Shown here piece by piece: positions 10,113 to 18,428 of a stretch of DNA of 64,000 nt. Below the pieces are notes generated by a model. The model was not told the DNA's origin. It searched no databases and was given only the letters and a program-made list of their open reading frames with translations. Origin of the DNA: Fusibacter sp963666805 (GTDB lineage: Bacteria; Bacillota; Clostridia; Peptostreptococcales; Acidaminobacteraceae); assembly GCA_963666805.2 (NCBI GenBank), contig CAXXWR010000007.1, positions 62,001 through 126,000 on the forward strand, given 5' to 3'. The number at the start of each line of letters is the position of its first letter. The stretch's first letter is position 1. The position numbers and the translations under genes were made by a program.

Positions 10113-10180
10113 TTTTCCTCCTAGCTTATATGGCGTTCATCAACCCATATAATCAACATAAACAACATTTTCGACATGAA

Positions 10181-10203
10181 GAAAGCAGCTTCAAGCTGCT
10201 TTC
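10181..10203 (-). terminator. Hairpin between scfA and scfB
   Basis: GAAAGCAGCT and AGCTGCTTTC form a ten-pair perfect stem with a three-base loop in the short scfA-scfB gap. Only TTC follows, with no long T-run, so it is more likely an attenuating or RNA-stabilising hairpin that keeps peptide mRNA above enzyme mRNA than a full terminator. Confidence 0.65.
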
Positions 10204-10215
10204 TTACTGAAGCTA

Positions 10216-10356
10216 TTATTTATTTTCACATTCTTGGTTACCAACAGTACAAGACGTTTTACAAGCTGATTGGCATGATGTTTGACATTCGCCACATCCA
10301 CCATGAGCTGCAGAACTTTTCAAAGTACCACTGTTTAAAGTTTTGATATGCTTCAT
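10216..10356 (-). CDS. scfA: SCIFF (six cysteines in forty-five) RiPP precursor peptide
   Basis: A 46-residue peptide starting MKHIKTLNSGTLKSS with Cys at positions 21, 24, 28, 32, 36 and 43, six in all, which defines the SCIFF family. The Cys-rich core begins after the GTLKSSAAHGG leader and ends a few residues before the stop. The ATG at 10356 is preceded by AAGGAGG. The maturase scfB is the next gene, and yajC, tgt and queA lie upstream, the usual neighbourhood. The biological role of mature SCIFF is not established. The thioether partners cannot be seen from sequence alone. Confidence 0.95.
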   Translation of the reverse strand: MKHIKTLNSGTLKSSAAHGGCGECQTSCQSACKTSCTVGNQECENK

Positions 10357-10413
10357 AACATTTCCTCCTTATACACGAGTCCCTCTTCTCTACTCGAAAA
10401 GAAAATTCATTTT

Positions 10414-10419
10414 ATTATA
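10414..10419 (-). promoter_or_regulatory. Extended -10 promoter for scfA
   Basis: On the minus strand TGGTATAAT gives an extended -10 (TGnTATAAT) 58 bases upstream of the scfA start; the -35 (TATTCA at 17-base spacing) is weak. It lies after the terminators that close yajC, which supports independent transcription of scfA-scfB. Confidence 0.6.
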
Positions 10420-10524
10420 CCACAGATTTAATTGAATGAATAGATATAATATGAATCCTATTGAGATTGACATGATTCCAATACCCCATTTCTTAAGGCT
10501 TATAACGTCAATTTTCCCCTCATT

Positions 10525-10594
10525 AAAAACAGACCTTATGACCGTCTGCCCTACATATTAATAAAACCACCTAAGCACGAGGCTAAGATGGTTT
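10525..10594 (-). terminator. Two tandem terminators after yajC
   Basis: First hairpin (10594-10564): AAACCATCT pairs with AGGTGGTTT, followed by TTAT. Second hairpin (10548-10530): CAGAC pairs with GTCTG, followed by TTTTT. Both are read on the minus strand just after the yajC stop and should separate yajC from scfA. Confidence 0.7.
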
Positions 10595-10614
10595 AATCAT
10601 TCAAAATTTAATGC

Positions 10615-10980
10615 TTATGACTCATAACGATCGTCATCTAACAATTCGTCAGAAGACATTTCTGCCTCAACGATTTCTTCATCAGTTGCTTCTTCAAATT
10701 CAACTTCAGTCACTGCTGTCTTTTCAATTGAAGAAATAGCCCATTTTTTAAATTTTAATTTAACACGAGCTGATCCAACTTCTAAAACAACATCGTCTTC
10801 TTTAAGGCTTAAAACGGTTCCAACAATCCCACCGATTGTTACTACTTCATCACCTTTTTTGATACTGCTACGCATGTCCGTAAGTTGTTGATTTTTCTTT
10901 TTTTGGGGTCTTATGATTAAGAAATACATAAGCGCAAAAAAAGCTACCATATAAATAACTAAACTTAATCCACCTTGCAC
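10615..10980 (-). CDS. yajC: Preprotein translocase accessory subunit YajC
   Basis: A small single-pass membrane protein associated with SecDF and the Sec channel. With the GTG start at 10980 it is 121 residues: one membrane helix (about 7-25), the YajC signature IIRPQKKK directly after it, then a cytosolic domain (KKGDEVVTIGGIVGTV) and an acidic tail. An in-frame ATG 28 codons upstream exists, but AAGGAG lies seven bases before the GTG and YajC proteins begin just before the helix, so the shorter form is preferred. It follows tgt by 114 bases on the same strand. Confidence 0.92.
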   Translation of the reverse strand: MQGGLSLVIYMVAFFALMYFLIIRPQKKKNQQLTDMRSSIKKGDEVVTIGGIVGTVLSLKEDDVVLEVGSARVKLKFKKWAISSIEKTAVTEVEFEEATDEEIVEAEMSSDELLDDDRYES

Positions 10981-11094
10981 GAGATCACTCCTTTTAATGA
11001 CTATATTATTTTCAATTACAATAATAAATTTATTATAACAGAATTTTAGTCTTTTAAAAAGCAATCCCTAAAATATTCAAAAAATATTCATAAG

Positions 11095-12216
11095 CTAAGC
11101 TTCACCGTAGTAACTTTCAAAAAAAGCGTTTCTAAAGTCCATTAAACGATCTTCCATAATAGCTTCTCTCACTTGTTTCATTAAATTGAGAAGAAAGTGT
11201 AAATTATGTGTACTCATTAAACGTGCCGAGAGAATCTCATTGGCTTTAAATAAGTGTCTTAAATATGCTTTTGTATAATTTCTACAAGTATAACAATCAC
11301 AATTCGGATCAAGCGGTGAAAAATCTCTTGTATATTTGGCATTTTTAATGACTACTTTTCCCACTGAAGTCATAGCAGTTCCATTTCTAGCTATACGTGT
11401 AGGCAAAACACAGTCAAACATATCCACACCACGGATAGCACCTTCAATGAGGGCATCAGGACTTCCTACACCCATTAAATAACGCGGTTTGTCTTTAGGT
11501 AACATGGGTGTTGTATAATCTAGAACCTCATACATTTTCTCTTTAGGTTCACCTACGCTCAATCCACCAATTGAATAACCTGGAAAATCTAAAGCCACTA
11601 AATCTTTAGCGCTTTGCTCTCTCAAATCTCTGTACATCCCACCTTGAACAATACCAAATAAGGCTTGTTTTTCAGTATTTTGGTGAGCGGCTTTACAACG
11701 TACCGCCCAGCGAGTTGTTCGTTCCATTGATTTTTTGACATAGTCATAATCAGCTGGATAAGGGGCACATTCATCGAAAGCCATAATAATATCCGCGCCT
11801 AAGGCATTCTCAATCTCCATTACTTTTTCAGGTGTTAAAAAATGGCGACTGCCATCTAAATGAGACTGAAATTTAACCCCTTCTTCCGTAATTTTTCTAA
11901 GATCACCTAAACTGAAAACTTGAAATCCACCACTGTCTGTGAGTATAGGACGATCCCAATTCATAAACCCATGAAGTCCACCTGCTTCTTTAACGAGTTC
12001 ATGACCTGGACGCAAATACAAATGATAGGTATTTGAGAGAATGATTTGAGCATTCATTTCTTTTAACTCTTCTGGCGTCATCGACTTAACGGTTGCTTGT
12101 GTTCCCACCGGCATAAAAATAGGTGTTTCTATAACACCATGAGGGGTGTGAAGTCTTCCTAATCGAGCTCCTGTTTGTTTACACTCTTTAATGAGTTCAT
12201 ATCTAATCGCTGGCAT
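11095..12216 (-). CDS. tgt: Queuine/preQ1 tRNA-guanine transglycosylase
   Basis: Exchanges guanine-34 of GUN-anticodon tRNAs for preQ1. The 373 residues match the family. Visible are DSGGFQVFSL (first catalytic Asp), GGLSVGEPKEKM, the second catalytic Asp region (MFDCVLPTR) and the zinc site CxCxxC (CDCYTC) with a distal His. GAGG precedes the ATG at 12216. It starts nine bases after the queA stop on the same strand, and the two enzymes act consecutively in queuosine synthesis. Confidence 0.97.
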   Translation of the reverse strand: MPAIRYELIKECKQTGARLGRLHTPHGVIETPIFMPVGTQATVKSMTPEELKEMNAQIILSNTYHLYLRPGHELVKEAGGLHGFMNWDRPILTDSGGFQVFSLGDLRKITEEGVKFQSHLDGSRHFLTPEKVMEIENALGADIIMAFDECAPYPADYDYVKKSMERTTRWAVRCKAAHQNTEKQALFGIVQGGMYRDLREQSAKDLVALDFPGYSIGGLSVGEPKEKMYEVLDYTTPMLPKDKPRYLMGVGSPDALIEGAIRGVDMFDCVLPTRIARNGTAMTSVGKVVIKNAKYTRDFSPLDPNCDCYTCRNYTKAYLRHLFKANEILSARLMSTHNLHFLLNLMKQVREAIMEDRLMDFRNAFFESYYGEA

Positions 12217-12225
12217 CTGGTCCTC

Positions 12226-13245
12226 CTAAATAATTAACATGGCATCGCCAAAACTAAAAAATCTGTATTTTTCTTTTACAGCTTCTTCATAAGCATGTAA
12301 AATAAAGTCTTTGGTAGATAAAGCACTTACTAGCATAATCAAGGTTGATTCTGGAAGATGGAAATTCGTAATCAAGCCATCAATGACTTTAAATGTATAC
12401 CCGGGATAAATGAAGATATCCGTCCACCCACTCTTGGCTTCAAGTAATCCTGCTTCATTTGCAATGGTTTCTACTGTTCGGGTAGATGTGGTTCCAACTG
12501 AAATCACACGTCCCCCATTGGCTTTGGTTTCATTAATAAGCTGGGCATTGGCTTCATCCAATTGATAGTATTCCGAATGCATTTTGTGTTCCAAAACATC
12601 ATCTACTTTAACAGGTCTAAAGGTTCCTAAACCCACGTGCAAAGTGATATAGGCAATATTGACGCCCTTTTCTTTTAAACGCTTTAATAAGTCTTCTGTA
12701 AAATGTAATCCGGCAGTTGGTGCTGCTGCTGAACCTTCATGTTTAGCATAAACGGTATTATATCTTGAAGCATCTTCTAATTTTTCAGTAATATAAGGTG
12801 GTAAAGGCATTGTTCCTAATTCATCTAATATTTCTTCAAAAATCCCTTCAAAGGTAAATTCAATAATCCTTGACCCTTCATCACCAATATCAACCACTTC
12901 ACACGTCATCTTACCACCGAAGTCAAATTTTGCACCGACTTTCGCCTTACGCCCCGGTTTAACCAGTGTCTCCCAACGCGTTGCAGTCAGACGCTTTAAT
13001 AATAAAAATTCTACAGTTGCGCCTGTTTCTTTAACACCAAAAAGTCTTGCGGGAATAACTTTGGTATTATTAAGAACCAAACAATCACCTTTTTTAAGAT
13101 ACGATTCAATATCTGTAAAAATATGATGTGATAAATCTCCGGTCTTTTTATCTAAAACCATCAATCTTGATGAATCTCTTTTTTCAAGAGGTGTTTGAGC
13201 AATCAATGACTCAGGTAAATCAAAATAAAAATCATGTGTATTCAT
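12226..13245 (-). CDS. queA: S-adenosylmethionine:tRNA ribosyltransferase-isomerase
   Basis: Transfers and isomerises the ribosyl group of SAM to preQ1-tRNA, giving epoxyqueuosine. It has 339 residues. Conserved segments include DFYFDLPESLIAQTP at the N-terminus, RLFGVKETGA, AAPTAGLHFT and ITNFHLPESTLIMLVSA. The ATG at 13245 has AAGGAAAG upstream. It forms a unit with tgt and is separated from the SpoIID-like gene by a terminator. The preQ1 synthesis genes (queC-F) are not in the window. Confidence 0.97.
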   Translation of the reverse strand: MNTHDFYFDLPESLIAQTPLEKRDSSRLMVLDKKTGDLSHHIFTDIESYLKKGDCLVLNNTKVIPARLFGVKETGATVEFLLLKRLTATRWETLVKPGRKAKVGAKFDFGGKMTCEVVDIGDEGSRIIEFTFEGIFEEILDELGTMPLPPYITEKLEDASRYNTVYAKHEGSAAAPTAGLHFTEDLLKRLKEKGVNIAYITLHVGLGTFRPVKVDDVLEHKMHSEYYQLDEANAQLINETKANGGRVISVGTTSTRTVETIANEAGLLEAKSGWTDIFIYPGYTFKVIDGLITNFHLPESTLIMLVSALSTKDFILHAYEEAVKEKYRFFSFGDAMLII

Positions 13246-13314
13246 TATTTAATCACTTTCCTTCTATAAATAGTTAATGCATTCATAAAAACAAACTACA
13301 TTTTCGCTTATCAG

Positions 13315-13344
13315 AAAAAATGTCTATCACTTTTTGGGATAGAC
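13315..13344 (-). terminator. Terminator after the SpoIID-domain gene
   Basis: GTCTATC and GATAGAC form a seven-pair stem around a nine-base loop, followed on the minus strand by A and six T. It separates the ruvA-ruvB-spoIID unit from queA-tgt. Confidence 0.85.
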
Positions 13345-13456
13345 TCAACGATAAGATTTTATATAAGATTCCACCATTATGCAATAGTAAAAAACTCTAA
13401 AAGAAGCCTTATTATATCACAAAGCTTCTCTATCACCCTTCTTCATCCAAGGGAAT

Positions 13457-15109
13457 TTATTCATAATGATTGACAATCTGTGTCCCTTGGTAATAATGCG
13501 TTAAAATAGACTTATAATCAAACCCAGCCTCAGCCATCGCTTTAGCTCCCCATTGACTCATGCCAAGTCCATGACCATAGCCATGACCATAAAGCGTTAA
13601 TAACGGCCCATTTGACACGGTCTCTCTTTCTACACTTGACTGGTTTTGAGGCGTATAAAGTGTTCGTCCATCGAACCAGTAGGGAGTATCGGTTAAATCA
13701 CTCACACCCTCTGATGAAATAACGGCTAGATTATCCTGATTCATTGAAACCATGCCATCAGAAGTCATAACACTTACATGACTGTCTACTGGTTTTTCAC
13801 CAAAGGAAAAGTACATACTTTTTAAAGTTGTATAACCAAAGTATTTTCGCATTTCTTCTTTTAAAAGTGTCGCCTGTCCATTAGACCCCAAAAAAGTAAT
13901 CTTTGTCACTCGACCATTATCTGAAAACTGATCAATTCGTGCTCCCTGATAAGTGCCAATCACATAACCTGCACTCGAAAGTGTTTTTTCAATCTGAGCC
14001 GCTGTTAGGTGAAGGGTCCAATCTGTATTGGGCTGACCTATTGAATAAGGATCACTTACCCCTTTAATATAAGGTAATGAGCCCGACCAAATGTTTTCAA
14101 TATCTTCAGTTTGTCCGCCACTATTGGAATGATAATAGCAAGATACCAAGTCACCATCATACACCAAATACTCTCCCAGTGTCTCATCTACCGCTAAATT
14201 ACTATTTGCTTTCTCTACATTATAGCCACCGTAAACTTGACAGTCTGTTGTTGTACAAAGATCAAAACCTTGATCAGCATGTTTGCCTCTATTAACAAGT
14301 GCAAAATTACGTGCAGCGATAGCTTGAGCTTTCAGTGCTTCAATCGGCCAATCTCCTGACATCTCTTTAGGCAAAACGCCATAGAGATATTCATTCATAT
14401 AAAGCCGATTTACAATGCTAAAATCACTATCGGGTAACCGCCGAACGACTAAGCTATTGCGATATTTTTTGTCATTGTATTCAAAAACATCTGTTTTTAT
14501 TTGAAAACGATCATCTGCAGTATCATAAGCTACAAGGGGCACTTGATTGCCATAGATAATAACCATTGTACTCACCTGCTTTTTAACCACAACTTCACTA
14601 CTAGAAAAAAGTGCTTTTGTCGCTTCTAAATCAGCCTGAGCCTCTGCTTCTGTAATGTAATTGCCATAGGCAATCGACCAGCCGCCATCATAAGACAAGT
14701 AAACATTAGGTGAAACATATTGATTGGCCTGATATAAGCTAAGTGCTGATGCCAAATCATCACCAAATGATGCTAAAGTAAGTGTATAAGCGCCCTTAAT
14801 ATAACCTTTTGAATAAGGTTCAAATGAAGGGGACGCGTTGAGTGTGGATAAGTGATCATAAAAACCCAACTTATGCACAATCAATCCAGAATATTCAGAC
14901 AAATCTAAGACCATCTGAAATTCATCATGATCTAAATAACCAAACTGGAAACCGCTATTGCTGGATATTCCAATCGGATAAGTATTATTATTGCCAAATT
15001 TTAAACCAATATCAATCCAAGGATTGCTTGTATCTGCAAAAGAAAGACCTGCCATCATAATTGAGATTAAGCATAGTATTCCCACTATCTTTAGTTTCAA
15101 GTATTTCAT
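13457..15109 (-). CDS. Exported SpoIID-domain (LytB-like) protein
   Basis: A 550-residue secreted protein. The start ATG at 15109 follows GGGGAGGATCA; seven more in-frame codons upstream lack a ribosome site. A signal peptide (about 1-27, MKYLKLKIVGILCLIS) is followed by a region that includes a SPOR-like segment (around 125-165, GGWSIAYGNYITEAEAQ), then the SpoIID domain: NEYLYGVLPKEMSGDWPIEALKAQAIAAR contains the conserved catalytic Glu, and the C-terminus carries GHGYGHGLGMSQWGA. SpoIID is a peptidoglycan lytic transglycosylase of spore engulfment, but this larger form and its position next to ruvAB indicate a LytB/SpoIID-like relative whose role in sporulation is unproven. Confidence 0.85.
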   Translation of the reverse strand: MKYLKLKIVGILCLISIMMAGLSFADTSNPWIDIGLKFGNNNTYPIGISSNSGFQFGYLDHDEFQMVLDLSEYSGLIVHKLGFYDHLSTLNASPSFEPYSKGYIKGAYTLTLASFGDDLASALSLYQANQYVSPNVYLSYDGGWSIAYGNYITEAEAQADLEATKALFSSSEVVVKKQVSTMVIIYGNQVPLVAYDTADDRFQIKTDVFEYNDKKYRNSLVVRRLPDSDFSIVNRLYMNEYLYGVLPKEMSGDWPIEALKAQAIAARNFALVNRGKHADQGFDLCTTTDCQVYGGYNVEKANSNLAVDETLGEYLVYDGDLVSCYYHSNSGGQTEDIENIWSGSLPYIKGVSDPYSIGQPNTDWTLHLTAAQIEKTLSSAGYVIGTYQGARIDQFSDNGRVTKITFLGSNGQATLLKEEMRKYFGYTTLKSMYFSFGEKPVDSHVSVMTSDGMVSMNQDNLAVISSEGVSDLTDTPYWFDGRTLYTPQNQSSVERETVSNGPLLTLYGHGYGHGLGMSQWGAKAMAEAGFDYKSILTHYYQGTQIVNHYE

Positions 15110-15119
15110 TGATCCTCCC

Positions 15120-16148
15120 CTATTCGTCAATGTCTATATCAAATGTAAGCTGACTCGCAACGACTTCATATCCCAAATGTTGTCTCGCTCTATTGGTAAC
15201 CACACGACCTCTTGGCGTCCTTTGTATGTACCCAATTTGCATTAAATAGGGTTCGTAAACATCTTCAATGGTTGTCGTTTCTTCACCCGTTGAAGCGGCT
15301 AAAGTATCTACGCCTACTGGACCGCCATCAAAATTTTCAATCATGCTTGAAATTATTTTTCGATCAACTGCATCTAATCCTAAAGCATCTACTTCTAATA
15401 AATTAAGAGCATCATCTGCCATTTGTTTAGTAATTACCCCTGTCCCTTTTACTTGCGCATAATCTCTTACTCTCTTAAGTAAACGGTTGACAATTCTCGG
15501 TGTTCCTCGGCTTCTTCGCGCCATTTCAATTAGGGCTTCATCATCAATTTCAATATCCAAAACTTTGGCTGAACGTCTAATGATTTCAGACAGTTCTTCC
15601 GTGTTATAAAGATCTAATTTGCAAATCACACCAAAACGGTCTCTAAGTGGTGCTGATAACTGTCCAGCCCGGGTCGTTGCACCAATTAATGTAAAGGGCG
15701 GCAAATCTAAACGAACCGATCTCGCACCTGGTCCTTTGCCAATGACAATATCAATCACATAGTCTTCCATCGCTGGATAAAGGACTTCTTCAACATGTCG
15801 ACTTAACCGATGAATTTCGTCGATAAACAAAACATCATGGGGTTTCATACTGGTTAGGATTGCCGCTAAATCACCTGGTCGCTCAATAGCTGGGCCAGAA
15901 GTCACTTTAATATTCACACCCATTTCATTAGCAATAATACATGAAAGTGTGGTTTTACCAAGACCTGGAGGTCCATAGAGCAAAACATGATCCAAGGCTT
16001 CTTCTCTCATCTTAGCTGCCTTCATAAAAATATCCAAACGTTCTTTAATCTTATCTTGTCCTATATATTCACTCATGACCTGAGGTCTAATTGAATTTTC
16101 TTGTGCTGAATCTTCCTCAATAAATTGAGGTGTGATAAACCTTTCCAT
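15120..16148 (-). CDS. ruvB: Holliday junction branch-migration helicase RuvB
   Basis: The ATP-driven motor of Holliday junction migration. The 342 residues include Walker A GPPGLGKTT, Walker B FIDEIHR, sensor GATTRAGQLSAPLRDRFG and the C-terminal winged-helix motif TPRGRVVT. It follows ruvA by 18 bases and precedes the SpoIID-like gene by ten. No ruvC is in the window. Confidence 0.98.
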   Translation of the reverse strand: MERFITPQFIEEDSAQENSIRPQVMSEYIGQDKIKERLDIFMKAAKMREEALDHVLLYGPPGLGKTTLSCIIANEMGVNIKVTSGPAIERPGDLAAILTSMKPHDVLFIDEIHRLSRHVEEVLYPAMEDYVIDIVIGKGPGARSVRLDLPPFTLIGATTRAGQLSAPLRDRFGVICKLDLYNTEELSEIIRRSAKVLDIEIDDEALIEMARRSRGTPRIVNRLLKRVRDYAQVKGTGVITKQMADDALNLLEVDALGLDAVDRKIISSMIENFDGGPVGVDTLAASTGEETTTIEDVYEPYLMQIGYIQRTPRGRVVTNRARQHLGYEVVASQLTFDIDIDE

Positions 16149-16166
16149 GCCAATCTCCTTTAAGTG

Positions 16167-16754
16167 CTATCTTTCCATCATTTTTCTAAGTGCAGCTTTA
16201 ATGATGTCTTCAGTTGTCATGCCACTTGTATCCATGTGATTAAGTAGACTCTGCGCCTCCGTTTTTGTATATCCTAGCGAAATCATCGCTTCCATTGCAT
16301 CATCATCCACAGGTCCCACTGGCATAATTCCTTCAAGCGAAGCCGATTCACTTGCAGTAACCTTGTCTTTTAATTCAAGAACAATTCTTTCTGCTGTCTT
16401 TTTACCCACGCCTTGAGCTTGAGTCAGACCTTTAACGTCTCCTGTAGCAATCATCGTTGCCACCGTTGTAAAGTGCATCGACGATAGAATCCCAATGCCT
16501 ACCTTCGTTCCCACACCACTTACAGAGGTTAATTTTTGAAACATTCCCAACTCTTCATGAGTTGAAAACCCCACTAAGGATATATTATCTTCTCTAACTA
16601 TCATTTGAGTATGGACTGTACTGATTTCTCCAATAGCGCTCATATCATCTTTAGAATACTGTGATGTATAAATGCGAAAGCCCATACCGTTATAATCCAT
16701 AACAACATAGTCGTCTCCGATTTGTACTAATTTGCCTTTAATAAAATCTATCAT
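16167..16754 (-). CDS. ruvA: Holliday junction DNA-binding protein RuvA
   Basis: Tetrameric Holliday-junction-binding partner of RuvB. The 195 residues show the three RuvA domains: an N-terminal OB fold (MIDFIKGKL start), helix-hairpin-helix motifs (LTSVSGVGTKVGIGIL, AQGVGKKTAERIVLELKDK) and a C-terminal RuvB-binding domain (AMEAMISLGYTKTEAQ). GGAGG precedes the ATG at 16754. It is the first gene of the ruvA-ruvB-spoIID-like unit. Confidence 0.97.
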   Translation of the reverse strand: MIDFIKGKLVQIGDDYVVMDYNGMGFRIYTSQYSKDDMSAIGEISTVHTQMIVREDNISLVGFSTHEELGMFQKLTSVSGVGTKVGIGILSSMHFTTVATMIATGDVKGLTQAQGVGKKTAERIVLELKDKVTASESASLEGIMPVGPVDDDAMEAMISLGYTKTEAQSLLNHMDTSGMTTEDIIKAALRKMMER

Positions 16755-16800
16755 AAATCCTCCAAAAGAATGTTATAAACAAATGTTCGATGTCATCATT

Positions 16801-16842
16801 ATACCAAAAAACCTTCTGTCATGCCACCGACAGAAGGTTTTT
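16801..16842. terminator. Terminator after the MATE gene
   Basis: AAAAACCTTCTGTC and GACAGAAGGTTTTT form a 14-pair symmetric stem around eight bases, usable in both directions. It ends the minus-strand MATE transcript just upstream of ruvA. Confidence 0.9.
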
Positions 16843-16855
16843 CCTGTGTTCTTCA

Positions 16856-18232
16856 TCAAACTTTCATGGTTTGCCATTTTCCCCTAAAATATTGGACCAC
16901 AATAACGAACATATCGGTAAACTCTGCCAATACGTACGCCAGCAGCAATCCCCTAAAATCCGTCTTTAATACTTCAGTTGTTACAAAAGCCACTGGAATC
17001 ATTACAAGCCAACGAGAAGTCAAACTTGCAAATAGGAAGGGTTTGGTGTCACCTGAACCTGAAAAAGCACTTCCTACACCATACATCACTGCTAAAAACA
17101 GCATCGCTGGCATCACAAAATTGAGAATCTCACTCCCTAGATCAATGACCTTTGCATCATCAATGAAAAAGCCCATCAAAGATTTTGAATAGATGCGGGT
17201 CAGTATGTTCACAAGCAGTAATATAAACACACCTAACTTAACAGCTGCAGAAACACTCTTTTTAGCCCTGTCAATCTGTCGAGCACCTATATTTTGTCCA
17301 ACCAAGGTGCTCCCTCCCATGTTGAGTCCTGCTAAAGGCATGACACATAAGTCAATGATTCTAATGACAATGCCGTAAGCGGCAATAAAAGACGTTCCAT
17401 AAAGCGAAATCATTTTAAAAAGAATGAAATTTGAAATATTGCGGTTAAAACCATCCAGCCCTGAAGGCAGTCCAATTGTAATCAATTTACGATCAATTTC
17501 CTTGTCTAGCTTAAAGAGCTGACTTAACCGTATTTTGACATAGGTTTTACCACTTAAAATAAACCAAAAAGCGATTCCAAATGCCACGATGGTACTGACA
17601 ACAGTTGCCAGCGCTGCACCAAAGACGCCAAGTCCCAGCCCAGGAATCGACTGTCCTAAAATAGTAAAAGGCATGGTTTCAAACATAAATAAAGGATCTA
17701 AAACCACATTAAGAATCGATACAATCAACATAATATACAAAGGCTTTTTGGAGTCTCCAATACACCTCATGGCTGTGTTTACTGTGTAAGAAGAAAACAT
17801 AATCGGTAAAAAGAAAGTCCTAATATAGCCATAATCAATGGCTGCTTTAAATGCCAAAGGATCATCAGTAAAAAAACGAACGAGGGGTTTTAGAAAAATC
17901 AACATGAGGAGACCTGCTGCAAAAGCGACAAGTGCCTTAAAAGTAATTGACTGTTCAATCACCTTTTGTGTTCTTTCAATATCACGTTCACCATAAGCTT
18001 GGGAAATCAAAGAAACTGAGCTGGTTCCAATGACATCATTGAAAACATAGACAATTACAAAGATAGTCGTATAAACGGTTACACCTGAAACAGCTTCAGG
18101 TGAAATCATACCAATCCATATCATATCTACAACGTTATAAAGTGTCTGGGCCAAGAACCCCAGCATGGTTGGAAGTGCCATATAAATCAAATTGCCATAG
18201 ATACTCCCACTTGTTAAATCACGTTTATTCAT
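16856..18232 (-). CDS. MATE-family efflux transporter
   Basis: A 458-residue polytopic protein with about twelve hydrophobic segments and the MATE hallmark halves: ALPTMLGFLAQTLYNVVDMIWIG in the N half and GLPSGLDGFNRNI and GQNIGARQIDRAKKS in the C half. Such proteins export drugs or metabolites with Na+ or H+ coupling; the substrate cannot be inferred. It resembles the NorM/DinF-type sequences common in Clostridia. The ATG at 18232 has AGGAG upstream. It is monocistronic, with a terminator at its end, and divergent from the yibE/F-like gene. Confidence 0.92.
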   Translation of the reverse strand: MNKRDLTSGSIYGNLIYMALPTMLGFLAQTLYNVVDMIWIGMISPEAVSGVTVYTTIFVIVYVFNDVIGTSSVSLISQAYGERDIERTQKVIEQSITFKALVAFAAGLLMLIFLKPLVRFFTDDPLAFKAAIDYGYIRTFFLPIMFSSYTVNTAMRCIGDSKKPLYIMLIVSILNVVLDPLFMFETMPFTILGQSIPGLGLGVFGAALATVVSTIVAFGIAFWFILSGKTYVKIRLSQLFKLDKEIDRKLITIGLPSGLDGFNRNISNFILFKMISLYGTSFIAAYGIVIRIIDLCVMPLAGLNMGGSTLVGQNIGARQIDRAKKSVSAAVKLGVFILLLVNILTRIYSKSLMGFFIDDAKVIDLGSEILNFVMPAMLFLAVMYGVGSAFSGSGDTKPFLFASLTSRWLVMIPVAFVTTEVLKTDFRGLLLAYVLAEFTDMFVIVVQYFRGKWQTMKV

Positions 18233-18386
18233 GCTCTTCTCCTATTAAATAAGTCTCATTATTTTCATTATAGCTTATACTCACTCATGTTTCATCTTTT
18301 TTTTCAACGCCCTCAATCATTTAACGCTCCCTTCTTCAACCTTCAAAATTCACAAACGGTTCAAATCTCTTTTTGCATTGACATGA

Positions 18387-18392
18387 TATAAT
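18387..18392 (+). promoter_or_regulatory. Extended -10 promoter of the yibE/F-like gene
   Basis: TGATATAAT is an extended -10 with no good -35, placed 36 bases before the start of the downstream gene, which has GAGGAGG as its ribosome site. Confidence 0.6.
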
Positions 18393-18428
18393 AGACCCAG
18401 CACAAATTCTTAAAATGAGGAGGCAACT

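Noticed and set aside
10216..10356. Cys-rich short peptide as a metallothionein
   Set aside because: Six Cys in 46 residues with the GTLKSSAAHGG leader and an adjacent radical SAM maturase identify it as SCIFF.
10981..11064. Upstream ATG of yajC giving a 149-residue protein
   Set aside because: No ribosome site, and YajC begins just before its membrane helix; AAGGAG directs the GTG at 10980.
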